Source: CAG-698 sp964385755 (GTDB lineage Bacteria; Bacillota_I; Bacilli_A; ML615J-28; CAG-698). Taken from it: DNA of 64,000 nucleotides. The DNA lies in NCBI GenBank assembly GCA_964385755.1, contig CAYLPZ010000009.1, positions 1 through 64,000 on the forward strand, written 5' to 3'. The translations under genes and the position numbers were made by a program. The notes beneath the pieces are model-generated. The model searched no databases and had not been told where the DNA came from. It worked only from the letters and a program-made list of their open reading frames with translations. Position 1 is the first letter of the stretch, and every line of letters begins with the position of its first letter. Shown here piece by piece: positions 53,998-62,378 of the stretch.

Positions 53998-55293
53998 ATG
54001 AGTGTAAATAATGAACTTAAAATAGCTATTATTGGTGCTGGAAGTACATATACACCTGAACTAATCGAAGGAATAATTAATAAGAATGCAACTTTACCAT
54101 TAAAGCATTTGTATTTAATGGATATCGAAGATCGAAAACTAAATATAGTTGGTGGTCTATGTAAAAGAATGATTGAACATGCAAAAATCGATTGCGAAGT
54201 TATTTTAACTAAAGATTTAGATGAAGCTATTACTGGTGCTGATTTTGTTTTAGCACAAATACGAGTTGGTAAACTTCCAGCAAGATTACTTGATGAACGC
54301 ATACCATTAAAATATGATTTAATCGGTCAAGAAACAAATGGTATTGGTGGATTTTTTAAAGGAATGAGAACAATTCCTGCTATTATGAATATAGTTCATA
54401 GAATGGAAGAACTTTGCCCAGAAGCTTGGCTTATAAACTTTTCAAATCCATCAGGAATGATTGCTGAGGCGGTATTAAATAATAGCAAAATAAAAATGAT
54501 GGGTCTATGTAATGTTCCTATTAATACTATTGATGGTATTCGTAAGAAAATGGAACTTCCTAATGCTTATATTGAATATGTTGGACTAAATCATTTAGCA
54601 TGGATTACCGGAATTCGTGATAATGGAGTGGACTATCTTGAAAAGGCAATTAATGAAGGATTAAATGGAGCGGTAATGCAAAACATCCCCGCAAGTGGTT
54701 TTTCTCATGAATTAATTAAAACAGTTGGTGCTATACCAACATGTTATCTAGAATATTATTATTTTAAAGATGGAAAGTTACAAAAGGCAAAAGAAGTTGA
54801 AAAGTGTAGAGCAGAAGTTTGTATGGAAATAGAAGAACAACTTTTAGATATATATTCTAATGCTGAACTACATGTAAAACCTGAGCTATTAAGCAAACGT
54901 GGTGGTGCTAGATACTCAGAAGTTGCAATCAACCTTGTTAATTCAATTTACAATGATACAAATGACATTCAAGTTGTTAATGTTAAGAACAATGGGGCTA
55001 TTCCATTTATGGATGATGACGATGTAGTTGAAGTGTGCGCACACATTGGTAAAGATGGAGCTAAAGTTATTAAAACAAATTGTCATAACAAGCATATTGA
55101 GGAAATAATGAAAATGATGAAAGCTTATGAAAAACATGCGGTTAATGCGGCACTAACAGGTGATGAAGATGAAGCGATGAGAGCACTTTTAATTAATCCT
55201 TTAGTATTCGATTATCATAAAGCAAAACCTTGTTTTGATGAATTAAAAGAAGCTCATAAAGAATATTTACCACAATTTTATAAAAATAAATAA
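53998..55293 (+). CDS. GH4-family 6-phospho-beta-glucosidase
   Basis: The 431-residue protein has the NAD motif I-I-G-A-G-S-T-Y-T-P-E-L at residues 10-21, I-R-V-G-K-L near 87, N-F-S-N-P-S-G near 147, G-L-C-N-V-P near 169 (metal cysteine) and L-N-H-L-A-W near 199 (metal histidine). These mark NAD- and Mn-dependent GH4 enzymes of the CelF/LicH group, which split phosphorylated beta-glucosides after PTS uptake. No PTS genes are in the window. AAGGAG precedes the ATG; a sugar-kinase gene follows. Confidence 0.92.
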   Translation: MSVNNELKIAIIGAGSTYTPELIEGIINKNATLPLKHLYLMDIEDRKLNIVGGLCKRMIEHAKIDCEVILTKDLDEAITGADFVLAQIRVGKLPARLLDERIPLKYDLIGQETNGIGGFFKGMRTIPAIMNIVHRMEELCPEAWLINFSNPSGMIAEAVLNNSKIKMMGLCNVPINTIDGIRKKMELPNAYIEYVGLNHLAWITGIRDNGVDYLEKAINEGLNGAVMQNIPASGFSHELIKTVGAIPTCYLEYYYFKDGKLQKAKEVEKCRAEVCMEIEEQLLDIYSNAELHVKPELLSKRGGARYSEVAINLVNSIYNDTNDIQVVNVKNNGAIPFMDDDDVVEVCAHIGKDGAKVIKTNCHNKHIEEIMKMMKAYEKHAVNAALTGDEDEAMRALLINPLVFDYHKAKPCFDELKEAHKEYLPQFYKNK

Positions 55294-55310
55294 TAAATAG
55301 GATAAGTATT

Positions 55311-56309
55311 ATGAATAAATATATTTTAGGTGTTGATGGTGGCAACACAAAAACCGATTATTTCTTATTTACTAGTGATTTAAAATTTGTTGATCATGGT
55401 AGATATAAAACTTGTAGTCATGAAGCTTTACCTGATAGTTTTGATGGTACATATAGAGTTTTAAAAGAAGTTTTAACAGAATTTTTAGGAAGAAATAAAC
55501 TTAATATTTCTGATATTTCAGCAGCTTGCTTTGGCTTAGCAGGAGTTGATACACCTTTTCAAAAGAAAATGATAGAAGAAAAAATTTCTCTTTTAGGGTT
55601 TACAAACTTTTATGTTGCCAATGATTCTTTTTTAGGTGTAAAAGCTGTTGGTAAGGCTGGTGTCTGTTCAATTTGTGGAACAGGAACGTCTGTTGGCGGA
55701 ATTGATGAAAAAGGAAATTATCTCCAGGTTGGGGGAATTGGCGCAATAGTTGGCGATGAAGCAGGTGGAAGCTGGCTTGCTAGAAGAGCAATAAGACAAA
55801 CTTTTGATTCGATGTATCGCTTTGGAAAGCCATCAAAGCTTGATAGTTTTGTAATGAATGAATTAGGAGTAACTGATAAGTATTACCTAATGGAATCTAT
55901 TAGTGAAAAATTAGCAAAACGACAAGTTAACTTAGAAAAAATATGTAAACAAGTTTTTGAATTTGCTAACCAAGAAGATGAAGTGTCAATAAATATATTA
56001 AAAGAAATGGCTGATAATCTTGCTAGAAGCTGTGGTGGTTGCGTTGTAAACTTAGATTTAGGAGAAAACCCACTAGTTGTTTTAGCTGGTTCTGTATGGG
56101 CAAAAGGAAGCTGTCCAGTTCTTGTTAATGAATTCAAGAAATTAATAAATGAATATACTAATAAGAAATGTAATGTAGTAGTTTTAGATCTTCCCCCTGC
56201 AACAGGAGCAATCATGTGGGCTTTTGAGCTCTTAAATGGCGATATACCAAGCAATGAGGAAAAACGATTAATAGTAGAAGAAATAACAGAAAGGTTAAAT
56301 AAATGTTAA
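55311..56309 (+). CDS. BadF/BadG-type N-acetylglucosamine kinase-like protein
   Basis: The 332-residue ASKHA kinase has G-V-D-G-G-N-T-K-T at residues 5-13, A-C-F-G-L-A-G-V-D near 69, a phosphate loop C-G-T-G-T-S-V-G-G near 121, and G-I-G-A-I-V-G-D-E-A-G-G-S-W near 142. Relatives phosphorylate GlcNAc, MurNAc or glucosamine. It starts 17 bases after the GH4 gene and overlaps maf by 7 bases, so amino-sugar or phospho-disaccharide salvage is a fair guess. Confidence 0.88.
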   Translation: MNKYILGVDGGNTKTDYFLFTSDLKFVDHGRYKTCSHEALPDSFDGTYRVLKEVLTEFLGRNKLNISDISAACFGLAGVDTPFQKKMIEEKISLLGFTNFYVANDSFLGVKAVGKAGVCSICGTGTSVGGIDEKGNYLQVGGIGAIVGDEAGGSWLARRAIRQTFDSMYRFGKPSKLDSFVMNELGVTDKYYLMESISEKLAKRQVNLEKICKQVFEFANQEDEVSINILKEMADNLARSCGGCVVNLDLGENPLVVLAGSVWAKGSCPVLVNEFKKLINEYTNKKCNVVVLDLPPATGAIMWAFELLNGDIPSNEEKRLIVEEITERLNKC

Positions 56310-56848
56310 TTTTGGGCTCAAAATCACCAAGGAGAAGGGAAATCCTAGAAAAAGAAGGTTTGCAGTTTATTGTAAAATCCAGTGATGCCAAAGAAGATAT
56401 AACAGAGGATAACCCTTATATATACCCAATGCTCACCGCAATCAAAAAAGCACAAGAAATAGAAATAAGTGATGAAGATATCTTACTATGTGCAGATACT
56501 ATTGTATATGCAGATAATAAAATACTAGGAAAACCAAGAAACATTAAAGAAGCTTTTAAAATGATAAAAACTATAGAAGGTAAATATCATGAAGTTGTTA
56601 CTGGAGTATTTCTAAAAAGTAAAACGATAGAAGATGCATTTTACGAAGTAACGAAAGTGTATGTTAAGAAAATGACTGATGAAGAGATTAATGAGTATAT
56701 AAATACCAAAGAGCCTTATGATAAAGCTGGTGGATATGCTATCCAAGGAATCTTTTCAAAATATATAGAAAAAATAGATGGAGATTATAATAATGTTGTT
56801 GGTCTTCCGGTAACAAAAATAAAACATGAATTAAATAAATTCATTTAA
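56303..56848 (+). CDS. maf: Maf-family nucleotide pyrophosphatase
   Basis: The 181-residue protein has S-K-S-P-R-R-R-E-I-L at residues 5-14, C-A-D-T-I-V near 63 (catalytic Asp), G-K-P near 75, and Y-D-K-A-G-G-Y-A-I-Q-G near 145. Maf enzymes hydrolyse non-canonical NTPs such as dTTP/UTP or modified bases. It overlaps the preceding kinase gene; translation is likely coupled. Confidence 0.93.
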   Translation: MLILGSKSPRRREILEKEGLQFIVKSSDAKEDITEDNPYIYPMLTAIKKAQEIEISDEDILLCADTIVYADNKILGKPRNIKEAFKMIKTIEGKYHEVVTGVFLKSKTIEDAFYEVTKVYVKKMTDEEINEYINTKEPYDKAGGYAIQGIFSKYIEKIDGDYNNVVGLPVTKIKHELNKFI

Positions 56849-56868
56849 AGGAGTTAATAAGAAAAAAT

Positions 56869-58641
56869 ATGAGTAATGTAAATTGGGATTTAACATATTT
56901 ATTTAAAGATAGAAATGAATTTTTATTAGAATTAGAAGGACTAAAAAGTATAATTTTAACATTAAAAGATTATCAAGGAAAACTTGCAAATGAGGAAAAA
57001 CTAAAAGATTTTTTATATTTACAACTAGAGCTTGAATGTAAGATTGGAAAAGCATATATGTATGCTCACCTAAAATCAGATTTAAACAAAAAAGATGTTG
57101 AAAGCTTAACAGACTTTGGTATGTGTCAAAATTTACTATATTTATTAAATAATAATTTATCTTTTGTTGAACCAGAAATAATTTTAATTGGTAAAGATAA
57201 AATATTAAAAGTAATAAATAGTGATGAAAAACTAAAACAATATAACTTCTATTTTGAAAAGATTTTTAGAATGGAAAAATATATTTTATCTGATAAAGAA
57301 GAAAGTATTTTATCAATTTGTTCTAAGAGTATGAATGCTTCTTCAAATCTTTATTCATCTTTAGCCGTTTCTGATAGTGATAATAAAGAAGTTATTTTAA
57401 AAGATGGTACTAAAGTATTAGTTACCCAAGGAAACTGGTCATCACTAATTTGTAATGCAAAGTGTGAAGAAGATAAACAAACTATTTTCGAAGCATTATA
57501 TGAAAAATATGATAAACATAAAAATACTTTTGCACAAATATATCAAAATGTAATGGATAGTAACTTAGCAGTAATGCAAGCAAGAGGATATAATTCTATT
57601 TTAGAGTCGTTCTTATATCATAATAATATTGATCCTAAAGTATATGAAACTTTAGTTAAAGTAGCAAGAAATGAAAACAGTGCTTTAAAGAAATATATTT
57701 CTTTACGAAAAGAATATTTAGGTTTAAAAGAATATCATACTTATGATCGTTTTGCTCAGCTTGCTAAGTCAGATAAAAAATATGACTATGAAGAAGCTAA
57801 AAAGTTATTCTTTGCTTCAATTGAAAAATTCCCTGAAGATTTTAAGAAGAAAGCTTTTATGGCTTTAGAAGATGGATTTGTTGATGTTTATGAAAAAGAT
57901 GGAAAACGTACTGGCGCATATTCATCTAGTCAAACAAACTTACGTCCATATATTTTATTAAACTATGCTGGAGAACTTGATGATGTATTTACAGTAGCCC
58001 ATGAGGCAGGACATTCAATTCACTCACTTTACGCTATGGAAAATAATCCAGAAATGTTGCAAGGATATACAATCTTTGTTGCGGAGATTGCTTCAACATT
58101 TAATGAACATAATTTGCTTGATTATTTAATGAATAGTGGTAGTTTAGATAAAAATGATAAGATTTATTTAATACAGAAAGCAATAGATAGCATTGTATCA
58201 ACATTTTATCGTCAAACATTGTTTGCGGACTATGAACTAGAAGTATCAAAGATGGTTGAAAAAGGTACTCCACTAAATCATGAAGTATTAAGTAATGTGA
58301 TGATTAAATTATATAGTGATTATTATGGTATTGATATTACAAAAGAAAAGGTTAAGAAATTTGTTTGGGCATACATTCCACATTTGTTCTATACCCCATT
58401 TTATGTTTATCAATACGCAACAAGCTTTGCGGCATCATTTAAATTATATGATGGTGTTGCAAAAGGTGAAGAAGGTGCATTTGATCGCTATGTAGGTTTA
58501 TTAAAGATGGGTGGATCTAAATATCCAATGGATGAAGCATTAGAATCAGGAATTGATTTTACAAAAGAAGAAACATTCCTTGCAGTTACTAAGCGAATGG
58601 AATATTTAGTTGATGAACTTGAAAAATTACTAAAAGAATAA
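56869..58641 (+). CDS. pepF: Oligoendopeptidase F (M3 family)
   Basis: The 590-residue protein has the zincin motif V-A-H-E-A-G-H-S-I-H near residue 377, the third ligand region with E-I-A-S-T-F-N-E near 405, and the Y-x-Y-A-T-S-F-A block near 527, as in PepF. It cuts peptides of about 7-17 residues in the cytoplasm. AAAGGAG lies 16 bases before the ATG, a long spacing. Convergent with hslO. Confidence 0.95.
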   Translation: MSNVNWDLTYLFKDRNEFLLELEGLKSIILTLKDYQGKLANEEKLKDFLYLQLELECKIGKAYMYAHLKSDLNKKDVESLTDFGMCQNLLYLLNNNLSFVEPEIILIGKDKILKVINSDEKLKQYNFYFEKIFRMEKYILSDKEESILSICSKSMNASSNLYSSLAVSDSDNKEVILKDGTKVLVTQGNWSSLICNAKCEEDKQTIFEALYEKYDKHKNTFAQIYQNVMDSNLAVMQARGYNSILESFLYHNNIDPKVYETLVKVARNENSALKKYISLRKEYLGLKEYHTYDRFAQLAKSDKKYDYEEAKKLFFASIEKFPEDFKKKAFMALEDGFVDVYEKDGKRTGAYSSSQTNLRPYILLNYAGELDDVFTVAHEAGHSIHSLYAMENNPEMLQGYTIFVAEIASTFNEHNLLDYLMNSGSLDKNDKIYLIQKAIDSIVSTFYRQTLFADYELEVSKMVEKGTPLNHEVLSNVMIKLYSDYYGIDITKEKVKKFVWAYIPHLFYTPFYVYQYATSFAASFKLYDGVAKGEEGAFDRYVGLLKMGGSKYPMDEALESGIDFTKEETFLAVTKRMEYLVDELEKLLKE

Positions 58642-58650
58642 AAGATAAAA

Positions 58651-58677
58651 AAATAAGCAGGTCATCCTGCTTATTTT
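58651..58677. terminator. Bidirectional terminator between pepF and hslO
   Basis: AAATAAGCAGG, a 4-base loop, CCTGCTTATTT, between convergent genes. Confidence 0.85.
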
Positions 58678-59531
58678 GCTTTTTTATAGAATTCTTTTAA
58701 TGATTCTATTGTATAAGTGTAGTGAGAATTACAATAATGACATACTACTTCAATTTCTTTACCTTCATCAATCATCTCTTGTAATTCTTTTTTGCCTAGA
58801 TTTGTAAGTGATATGCCAAAGCGTTCATAACTACATGGACAATTAAACGATACATCCATTTCCTCTAAGATATCAAACTTATCCCCAAAATATAGTTTTA
58901 GTATATCTTCTAAGCTATTTTCTAATAAAAGTGTAGAAAATTCTTTTTTTCCTTCTAATGCTTTTTCAAGGTATGTAATACTATCTTCAGATGCTTTCGG
59001 TAATAGTTGAATAAGCATTCCCCCACAAGTCATACAAGTATTGTCAACATCAAATTTAGATCCTAATAAAAGAGCAGATTTTACTTGTTCACTTGTAAGT
59101 AGGTAGTAAGTAAAGTCTTTTGCTAAGTCACCAGTGATAATTTCTGTTGAAGATGTGAATAGGTCATTCATATGCAAGTCTTTAATTACATCGATAAAAC
59201 CATTATAGCCTAGTGTAGTTACCTCATCTAGTTTATTGGCTTTAGTAAAGTTAACATGCGGATTTGTGACATAACCACGAACCTGACCATGTCCATTTGC
59301 ATCAACAATGACTTGGCCTATTGGTCCATTTCCATCAATTTTAATTGTGATAGCTTGATCTTGTTTTAATGTTCCCCCCATAAGAAGAGCTATTGTCATT
59401 GTCTTACCAAGAACACTAGCAGCAGATGGCCATAAATCATGTCTTTCTATTGCTTCTTTAGTTATTTGGGTTGTATCTGTTATATACACTTTTACTTCAT
59501 CATTTAATGCTATAGCTTTTATTAATTTCAT
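58671..59531 (-). CDS. hslO: Redox-regulated chaperone Hsp33
   Basis: The 286-residue protein has the Hsp33 N-terminal core (T-I-K-I-D-G-N-G-P-I-G near residue 60, G-Q-V-R-G-Y near 83) and the zinc switch C-P-C near 234 and C-H-Y-C near 264. It is activated by oxidation and unfolding. There is an additional C-M-T-C pair near 168 that is not part of the usual switch. ATG 59531 is preferred to ATG 59540 because AAAGGA abuts the latter. Confidence 0.94.
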   Translation of the reverse strand: MKLIKAIALNDEVKVYITDTTQITKEAIERHDLWPSAASVLGKTMTIALLMGGTLKQDQAITIKIDGNGPIGQVIVDANGHGQVRGYVTNPHVNFTKANKLDEVTTLGYNGFIDVIKDLHMNDLFTSSTEIITGDLAKDFTYYLLTSEQVKSALLLGSKFDVDNTCMTCGGMLIQLLPKASEDSITYLEKALEGKKEFSTLLLENSLEDILKLYFGDKFDILEEMDVSFNCPCSYERFGISLTNLGKKELQEMIDEGKEIEVVCHYCNSHYTYTIESLKEFYKKAK

Positions 59532-59632
59532 ATAAATCATCCTTTCGTAAACTAATAAAACATTATAAATATTCTACCATTTTTTTTATAATAAAACAAT
59601 AGTTACATAATAATGTCTTAAAACAATTTAAT

Positions 59633-59663
59633 AGTTGACTAATTGTTCAACTGTTGATATAAT
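59633..59663 (+). promoter_or_regulatory. Promoter and ArsR-type operator of the metal-efflux operon
   Basis: TTGACT (59635-59640), 17 bases, TATAAT (59658-59663) preceded by TGA. The palindrome AGTTGACTAATTGTTCAACT (59633-59652) overlaps the -35 and spacer, like CzrA/SmtB operators, so the repressor encoded next probably controls its own operon. Confidence 0.85.
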
Positions 59664-59683
59664 ATATCTAGTGAGGTAAGAAT

Positions 59684-60007
59684 ATGCAAAAAATTCCAAT
59701 AGAAGAAATAAAAAACAAAATGCCTAGCGAAGAAGTAATTCAAAATATGACCGAATTATTTAAAATTTTAGGTGATGAAACAAGATCAAAAATTCTTTAT
59801 GTGCTAGAACAAGGACCATTATGTGTTAGTGAAATTTGTGAATGTGTAGAAATGACTAAATCTGCAGTATCTCATCAGTTAAGGATACTAAAGCAAACTA
59901 AACTAGTTAAGAGTAAACGATACGGAAAAGAAATAGTTTATTCATTAGACGACTACCATGTATCAACATTATTTGCTTGTGCGTATGCTCATATAACTGA
60001 ACATTAA
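59684..60007 (+). CDS. ArsR/SmtB-family metal-sensing repressor
   Basis: The 107-residue protein has the winged-helix core (L-G-D-E-T-R-S-K-I-L-Y-V-L, S-E-I-C-E-C, K-S-A-V-S-H-Q-L-R-I-L). The C-terminal helix carries D-x-H then, 10 residues on, H-x-x-E, the alpha-5 zinc ligand set of SmtB. Cysteines in L-C-V-S-E-I-C-E-C could form an alpha-3N-type soft-metal site as in CadC, though the N-terminal partner cysteines of CadC are missing. Zn or Cd/Pb sensing is inferred. It is the first gene of an operon with a metal-binding protein and an efflux ATPase. Confidence 0.9.
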   Translation: MQKIPIEEIKNKMPSEEVIQNMTELFKILGDETRSKILYVLEQGPLCVSEICECVEMTKSAVSHQLRILKQTKLVKSKRYGKEIVYSLDDYHVSTLFACAYAHITEH

Positions 60008-60039
60008 GAAAATTTTTAAAACTAGAAAGGAAAAATAAT

Positions 60040-60249
60040 ATGAAAAAAACATATAATATTGAAATAGATTGTGCACTTTGCGCAAGTAAATGCGAAGAAG
60101 CTGTTAGAAAAATGGAAGAAGTAACTTCATGCGTGATAAACTTTATGACACAAAAGATGATAATTGAAGCAGATGATGTTGATAAAATAATTAAAAAAGT
60201 TGAAAAAGTATGTAAAAAAATTGAACCTGATTTTGAAATTGAGTTGTAA
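60040..60249 (+). CDS. Free-standing HMA metal-binding protein
   Basis: The 69-residue protein is one ferredoxin-like HMA domain with the metal motif C-A-L-C-A-S-K-C at residues 11-18 in place of the usual GMxCxxC. It is the piece normally fused to the N-terminus of CadA/ZntA ATPases, here a separate gene 12 bases upstream of the ATPase. It probably loads or senses Zn/Cd for that pump. AGAAAGGA precedes the ATG. Confidence 0.85.
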   Translation: MKKTYNIEIDCALCASKCEEAVRKMEEVTSCVINFMTQKMIIEADDVDKIIKKVEKVCKKIEPDFEIEL

Positions 60250-60261
60250 AAAGGTGTATTT

Positions 60262-62208
60262 ATGAGTAAGAAATTAAAAAAGACACTAAAAAGAATAATA
60301 GTCTCTTTAGTACTATTTCTTATTGTAAAAGTTACTGATATAATTTTGATTAATTTATTTAGAGACTCTTTTGAAAATGGTTTAGCAAGTATTATTACAA
60401 ATAAAAACTTTGGATGGATACTTCCATTAGTATTATATTTAGCTATTTATATATATATTGGATATGATGTAATAAAAAAATCGATAATTAATATTAAAAA
60501 TGGGCAAATATTTGATGAAAATTTTCTAATGGTAATTGCAACTTTTGGTGCTTTTGGGCTTGGAATTTACACAGGAATTGTGGAAGGAAATCCTGAAGGA
60601 TTTGATGAGGCTTGTGCAGTTTTACTCTTCTATCAAACAGGTGAATGGTTTCAAAGCTATGCGGTGGGAAAGTCGAGAAAAGAAATTGCAAGTTTAATGG
60701 ATATTAGACCAGACTATGCCAATTTAGTAACAAAAACTGGTGTTGTGACAGTTGATCCTAACGACGTTAAAATCAATGATGTTATCGAAATTAGACCAGG
60801 AGAAAAAGTCCCATTAGATGGTACTATTATTAGTGGTAGTTCTTGCTTAGATACAAAAGCATTAACAGGGGAATCATTTCCACAAGATGTAATTGTAGGT
60901 TCTAATATATTATCAGGAGCTATTAATTTAACTGGAACAATTAAAGTTAAAGTATCTAGTGAGTTTTCAAATTCGACAGTTTCAAAAATACTAGAACTTG
61001 TGGAAAAAGCATCAAGTGAGAAATCAAAATCAGAAAATTTTATTACAAAATTTTCTAAATACTATACACCTATTGTTGTGTATTTAGCAATATTCTTTGC
61101 TTTTGTACCACCAATAATAAATGGTTTTCTCGGCGATTGGAGTACATTTTCAAGCTGGATTTATCGTGCTCTCAGTTTCTTAGTTGTTTCATGTCCATGT
61201 GCTTTGGTTATTTCAGTTCCACTTTCATTTTTTTGTGCTATTGGTGGAGCATCAAAAAAAGGAATACTTATTAAAGGATCAATATATTTAGAAAACTTTA
61301 ATAAAGCTAATACATTTGTTTTTGATAAGACAGGAACGCTAACAAAAGGAAACTTTAAAGTAACTAAGGTTATTCCTAGCAAAAAAGCAGATAAAGAAGA
61401 AATTTTACGTTTAGCCGCAATTGCGGAAGGAAAGTCAAAACATCCTATTGCTGTATCTATTTGTAATGCATATGGAAAAGAAATCGATGATGGTTATGAA
61501 CTTGAAAATATTGCTGGAAAAGGAATTAAAGCAAAAGGAAGTAATGTTATTCTTTGTGGAAATGAAAAACTAATGGAAAGTGAAAATATTAATTTTGAAA
61601 AAATAGATGAACTTGGTACGGTTGTTTATGTTGTAAAGAATAACTGTTATCTCGGTGCGATTGTTATTGAAGATGAAATAAAAGAAGAAGCGTATGATTT
61701 AGTTAATTATTTAAATAAAAATAACATTAGAACTATTATGTTAACAGGTGATAATAAAAAAATTGCAACTAGTGTTGCAAGTAAACTAGGTATCAATGAT
61801 GTGAAAGCGTCTTTGCTTCCACAAGATAAAGCATCAGAACTAGATAAGCTTTTGAAAGATAAAAAACAAAATGATTTAATATGTTATGTTGGTGATGGCA
61901 TTAATGATGCTCCTGTTCTTATGAAATCTGATATTGGAATAAGCATGGGAGGAGTCGGAAGTGATGCCGCAATCGAAGCTAGTGATATAGTTTTAATGAC
62001 TGATAAATTAGAACTGATAAAAGAAGCAAAAAGAATTGCTAAAAAAACAATGAAAATCGTAAAACAAAATATCATCTTTGCTATTTCAGTCAAAATAATA
62101 ATTTTAGTACTTACAGTACTATCATTATCAACAATGTGGCTTGCGGTGTTTGGTGATGTTGGAGTTGCTTTCCTAGCAATTGTTAATGCGATGAGAGCTA
62201 GTAAATAG
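60262..62208 (+). CDS. Zn/Cd/Pb-exporting P1B-type ATPase
   Basis: The 648-residue pump has no N-terminal HMA domain. It shows the actuator T-G-E-S near residue 201, C-P-C-A-L in the sixth membrane helix near 312, the phosphorylation site D-K-T-G-T near 355, H-P near 392, and G-D-G-I-N-D-A-P near 544. The last two helices carry K (S-V-K-I) and D (F-G-D-V-G), the residues typical of the Zn/Cd/Pb subgroup (ZntA/CadA). It should export divalent soft metals. Neighbours: SmtB-like repressor and HMA protein. Confidence 0.94.
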   Translation: MSKKLKKTLKRIIVSLVLFLIVKVTDIILINLFRDSFENGLASIITNKNFGWILPLVLYLAIYIYIGYDVIKKSIINIKNGQIFDENFLMVIATFGAFGLGIYTGIVEGNPEGFDEACAVLLFYQTGEWFQSYAVGKSRKEIASLMDIRPDYANLVTKTGVVTVDPNDVKINDVIEIRPGEKVPLDGTIISGSSCLDTKALTGESFPQDVIVGSNILSGAINLTGTIKVKVSSEFSNSTVSKILELVEKASSEKSKSENFITKFSKYYTPIVVYLAIFFAFVPPIINGFLGDWSTFSSWIYRALSFLVVSCPCALVISVPLSFFCAIGGASKKGILIKGSIYLENFNKANTFVFDKTGTLTKGNFKVTKVIPSKKADKEEILRLAAIAEGKSKHPIAVSICNAYGKEIDDGYELENIAGKGIKAKGSNVILCGNEKLMESENINFEKIDELGTVVYVVKNNCYLGAIVIEDEIKEEAYDLVNYLNKNNIRTIMLTGDNKKIATSVASKLGINDVKASLLPQDKASELDKLLKDKKQNDLICYVGDGINDAPVLMKSDIGISMGGVGSDAAIEASDIVLMTDKLELIKEAKRIAKKTMKIVKQNIIFAISVKIIILVLTVLSLSTMWLAVFGDVGVAFLAIVNAMRASK

Positions 62209-62213
62209 ATAAT

Positions 62214-62256
62214 AACGTAGTACATTATTGGTTTATCCATGAGTACTACGTTTTTA
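62214..62256 (+). terminator. Terminator of the metal-efflux operon
   Basis: AACGTAGTAC (62214-62223) and GTACTACGTT (62243-62252) around a 19-base loop, followed by TTTATT. Confidence 0.8.
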
Positions 62257-62277
62257 TTATAAAAATAATAAGTTGTA

Positions 62278-62306
62278 GTTACAAATTCGACAAAATAATG
62301 TATAAT
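62278..62306 (+). promoter_or_regulatory. Putative promoter of the HTH-membrane protein gene
   Basis: GTTACA (62278-62283), 17 bases, TATAAT (62301-62306). The leader of about 70 bases is AT-rich. Confidence 0.5.
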
Positions 62307-62378
62307 AATACATATGGAAATATTTTAGTAATTAATGAAAATCATAAGCTTATAAGTGAAATTATAATAGGTGTTATT

